Below, piece after piece: positions 63,093 through 64,000 of a stretch of 64,000 nucleotides of DNA (position 1 is the stretch's first letter; each line of letters opens with the position of its first letter). Position numbers and translations under genes: made by a program. The notes under the pieces were generated by a model. It did not search any database. It saw only the letters and a program-made list of their open reading frames with translations, and was not told where the DNA came from. This DNA comes from an uncultured Clostridia bacterium (GTDB taxonomy: Bacteria > Bacillota > Clostridia > TANB77 > CAG-508): NCBI GenBank assembly GCA_947601495.1, contig CANQGE010000003.1:62001-126000 (forward strand). Direction: 5' to 3'.

Positions 63093-64000
63093 TTATATTC
63101 CATCATATAATGAAACCATTGTGTTATAAATTTTTGTAGCCCATTCTGTATCGCTAGCATATTTTACATTTACTCCAGAAACAGTTGGTCCATTATAATA
63201 ATTTCCAGTTGCTACTTCATTATTATAAATAACTTTTCCTCTTTCATTTAAGTAATCTTTAGCTAACATTTTTGCTACTATTTCTATTCCATATTGATAG
63301 CTCTCAAAATTAGCTGATGACTCAGAAGGTGAGCTATCATATGCTTTATATCCAAATAGATTTTTCTTTCTTAAAGAAATATCTGATGTACCCCAACCAC
63401 TTTCATGAATTCCTATTGCTGCTAAAAATACACCATTAACATTATATTTTTGCTCTATATCATAAAATAAACCAGCATTGTCTTCAAAAATATGATTTAC
63501 ATCGCTTGAATTTCCAGAAAGAATTTTTGTAAAGTCTGCCCTTGTTAAACCACTTGGAACATTTAAAGGCATGTCCATATTTAAAGATAGTTTTATTCTC
63601 TTTTTTCTAGCTATTTCTGAAATTCCTGGAGTTAATCCCTCAGAAGTTAAATATTCGCCTTTTACATATCCTTCCAAACCATCTATTGAAACTTTTGCCC
63701 ACCCATTTTCTTCTGAAATAAGTGTAACATCAAGATTTTCATATATTACACCTATTAAACCTTCGTTTTCATTTTCTGTACTATAAATGTTTGTATCACT
63801 AGTTGTAAACATTTTATCACCTATATGTACTTTTTTATTATAAAGAAATTCTGATGTACCAACTTCAATTACTAAGTTTACAGGATTTGAAATAATTTCT
63901 TCATTAATTATTCTTTCATCTGTTACTTCATTATTTTCATAAGTTTTTATAGCTGTTTGATTTTTATAACCAAATTTTCCAGGTTGTATAATTTTTTCTT
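63093..64000 (-). CDS. G5 + SH3b + glucosaminidase (GH73-like), N-terminus beyond window
   Basis: The frame is open to the right edge: from 63998 it reads EKIIQPGKFGYKNQTAIKTY and on to NPVNLVIEVGTSEF, which is the end of a G5 domain. An SH3b domain follows (from TNIYSTENEN to VKGEYLTS), then a glucosaminidase-like domain with the catalytic Glu in AAIGIHESGWGTS and the typical KKNLFGYKAYD and ANFESYQYGI. It thus cleaves glycan strands outside the cell. 302 codons are seen; a signal peptide and more G5 sequence should lie beyond the window. An internal ATG at 63812 is not the true start. It is followed at 60 bp by the 280-aa membrane protein gene. Confidence 0.88.
   Translation of the reverse strand, partial: EKIIQPGKFGYKNQTAIKTYENNEVTDERIINEEIISNPVNLVIEVGTSEFLYNKKVHIGDKMFTTSDTNIYSTENENEGLIGVIYENLDVTLISEENGWAKVSIDGLEGYVKGEYLTSEGLTPGISEIARKKRIKLSLNMDMPLNVPSGLTRADFTKILSGNSSDVNHIFEDNAGLFYDIEQKYNVNGVFLAAIGIHESGWGTSDISLRKKNLFGYKAYDSSPSESSANFESYQYGIEIVAKMLAKDYLNERGKVIYNNEVATGNYYNGPTVSGVNVKYASDTEWATKIYNTMVSLYDGI

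Noticed and set aside
63812..63812. ATG at 63812 as start of the glucosaminidase gene
   Set aside because: The same frame continues upstream through a recognisable G5 domain to the window edge, so this ATG is internal.

Overview
The window comes from an AT-rich Bacillota genome. Very A+T-rich coding sequence, strong AGGAGG-type ribosome sites, a CwlD-type amidase, a PASTA-bearing class B penicillin-binding protein, RicT and a WalRK-like two-component pair all point to an uncultured, probably gut-dwelling and possibly spore-forming member of Clostridia. I cannot name a species. Nearly all genes run on the minus strand and are ordinary chromosomal genes; I see no prophage, conjugative element, insertion sequence or CRISPR array.

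Layout. 1-8.4 kb: a Na+/Ca2+ exchanger cut by the window edge, a GC-rich GNAT acetyltransferase islet, a monofunctional peptidoglycan glycosyltransferase, an acyl-CoA synthetase, a DUF1836 regulator, a palindrome plus tandem-repeat block, a COG2426 membrane protein, a diguanylate cyclase and a membrane-anchored Ig-like protein. 8.4-15 kb: a 1284-aa thioester/DUF11 surface protein, an S11 D,D-carboxypeptidase, a nested palindromic element and an SH3-CAP protein. 15-19 kb: rpsU, prs, a sortase and a coiled-coil protein. 19-26.7 kb: murE sandwiched between two GC-rich membrane-protein islets, then dapF, the PASTA PBP, a J-like protein, an HD hydrolase and an XRE regulator. 26.8-33.4 kb: ferredoxin, ricT, holB, lepB, an acidic AT-hook membrane protein, then a PhoR/WalK-like kinase and its regulator. 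33.5-43.6 kb: an 8-kb cyclic beta-1,2-glucan synthase-like gene and a cytosolic transglutaminase-like protein. 43.8-49.7 kb: cwlD, a second nested palindrome, then yvcK, recR, ybaB, dnaX, a short SRP RNA and tadA. 49.9-64 kb: a 3310-aa surface protein, a divergent sigma-70 factor with an upstream partner gene, tRNA-Arg(CCU), a membrane protein and a G5-SH3-glucosaminidase running off the right edge.

The unifying theme is the cell envelope: peptidoglycan synthesis (MurE, DapF, GT51, PBP), trimming (S11, CwlD, glucosaminidase), secretion and anchoring (LepB, sortase), two very large surface proteins, a beta-glucan synthase and a WalRK-like sensor. The less ordinary signals are three GC-rich single-gene cassettes with near-consensus or strong promoters and their own terminators, a family of nested palindromes, a shared non-LPXTG C-terminal motif on both surface proteins beside a divergent sortase, a sigma factor with an unusual -35-binding helix, and a MurE whose substrate motif reads DQVR.
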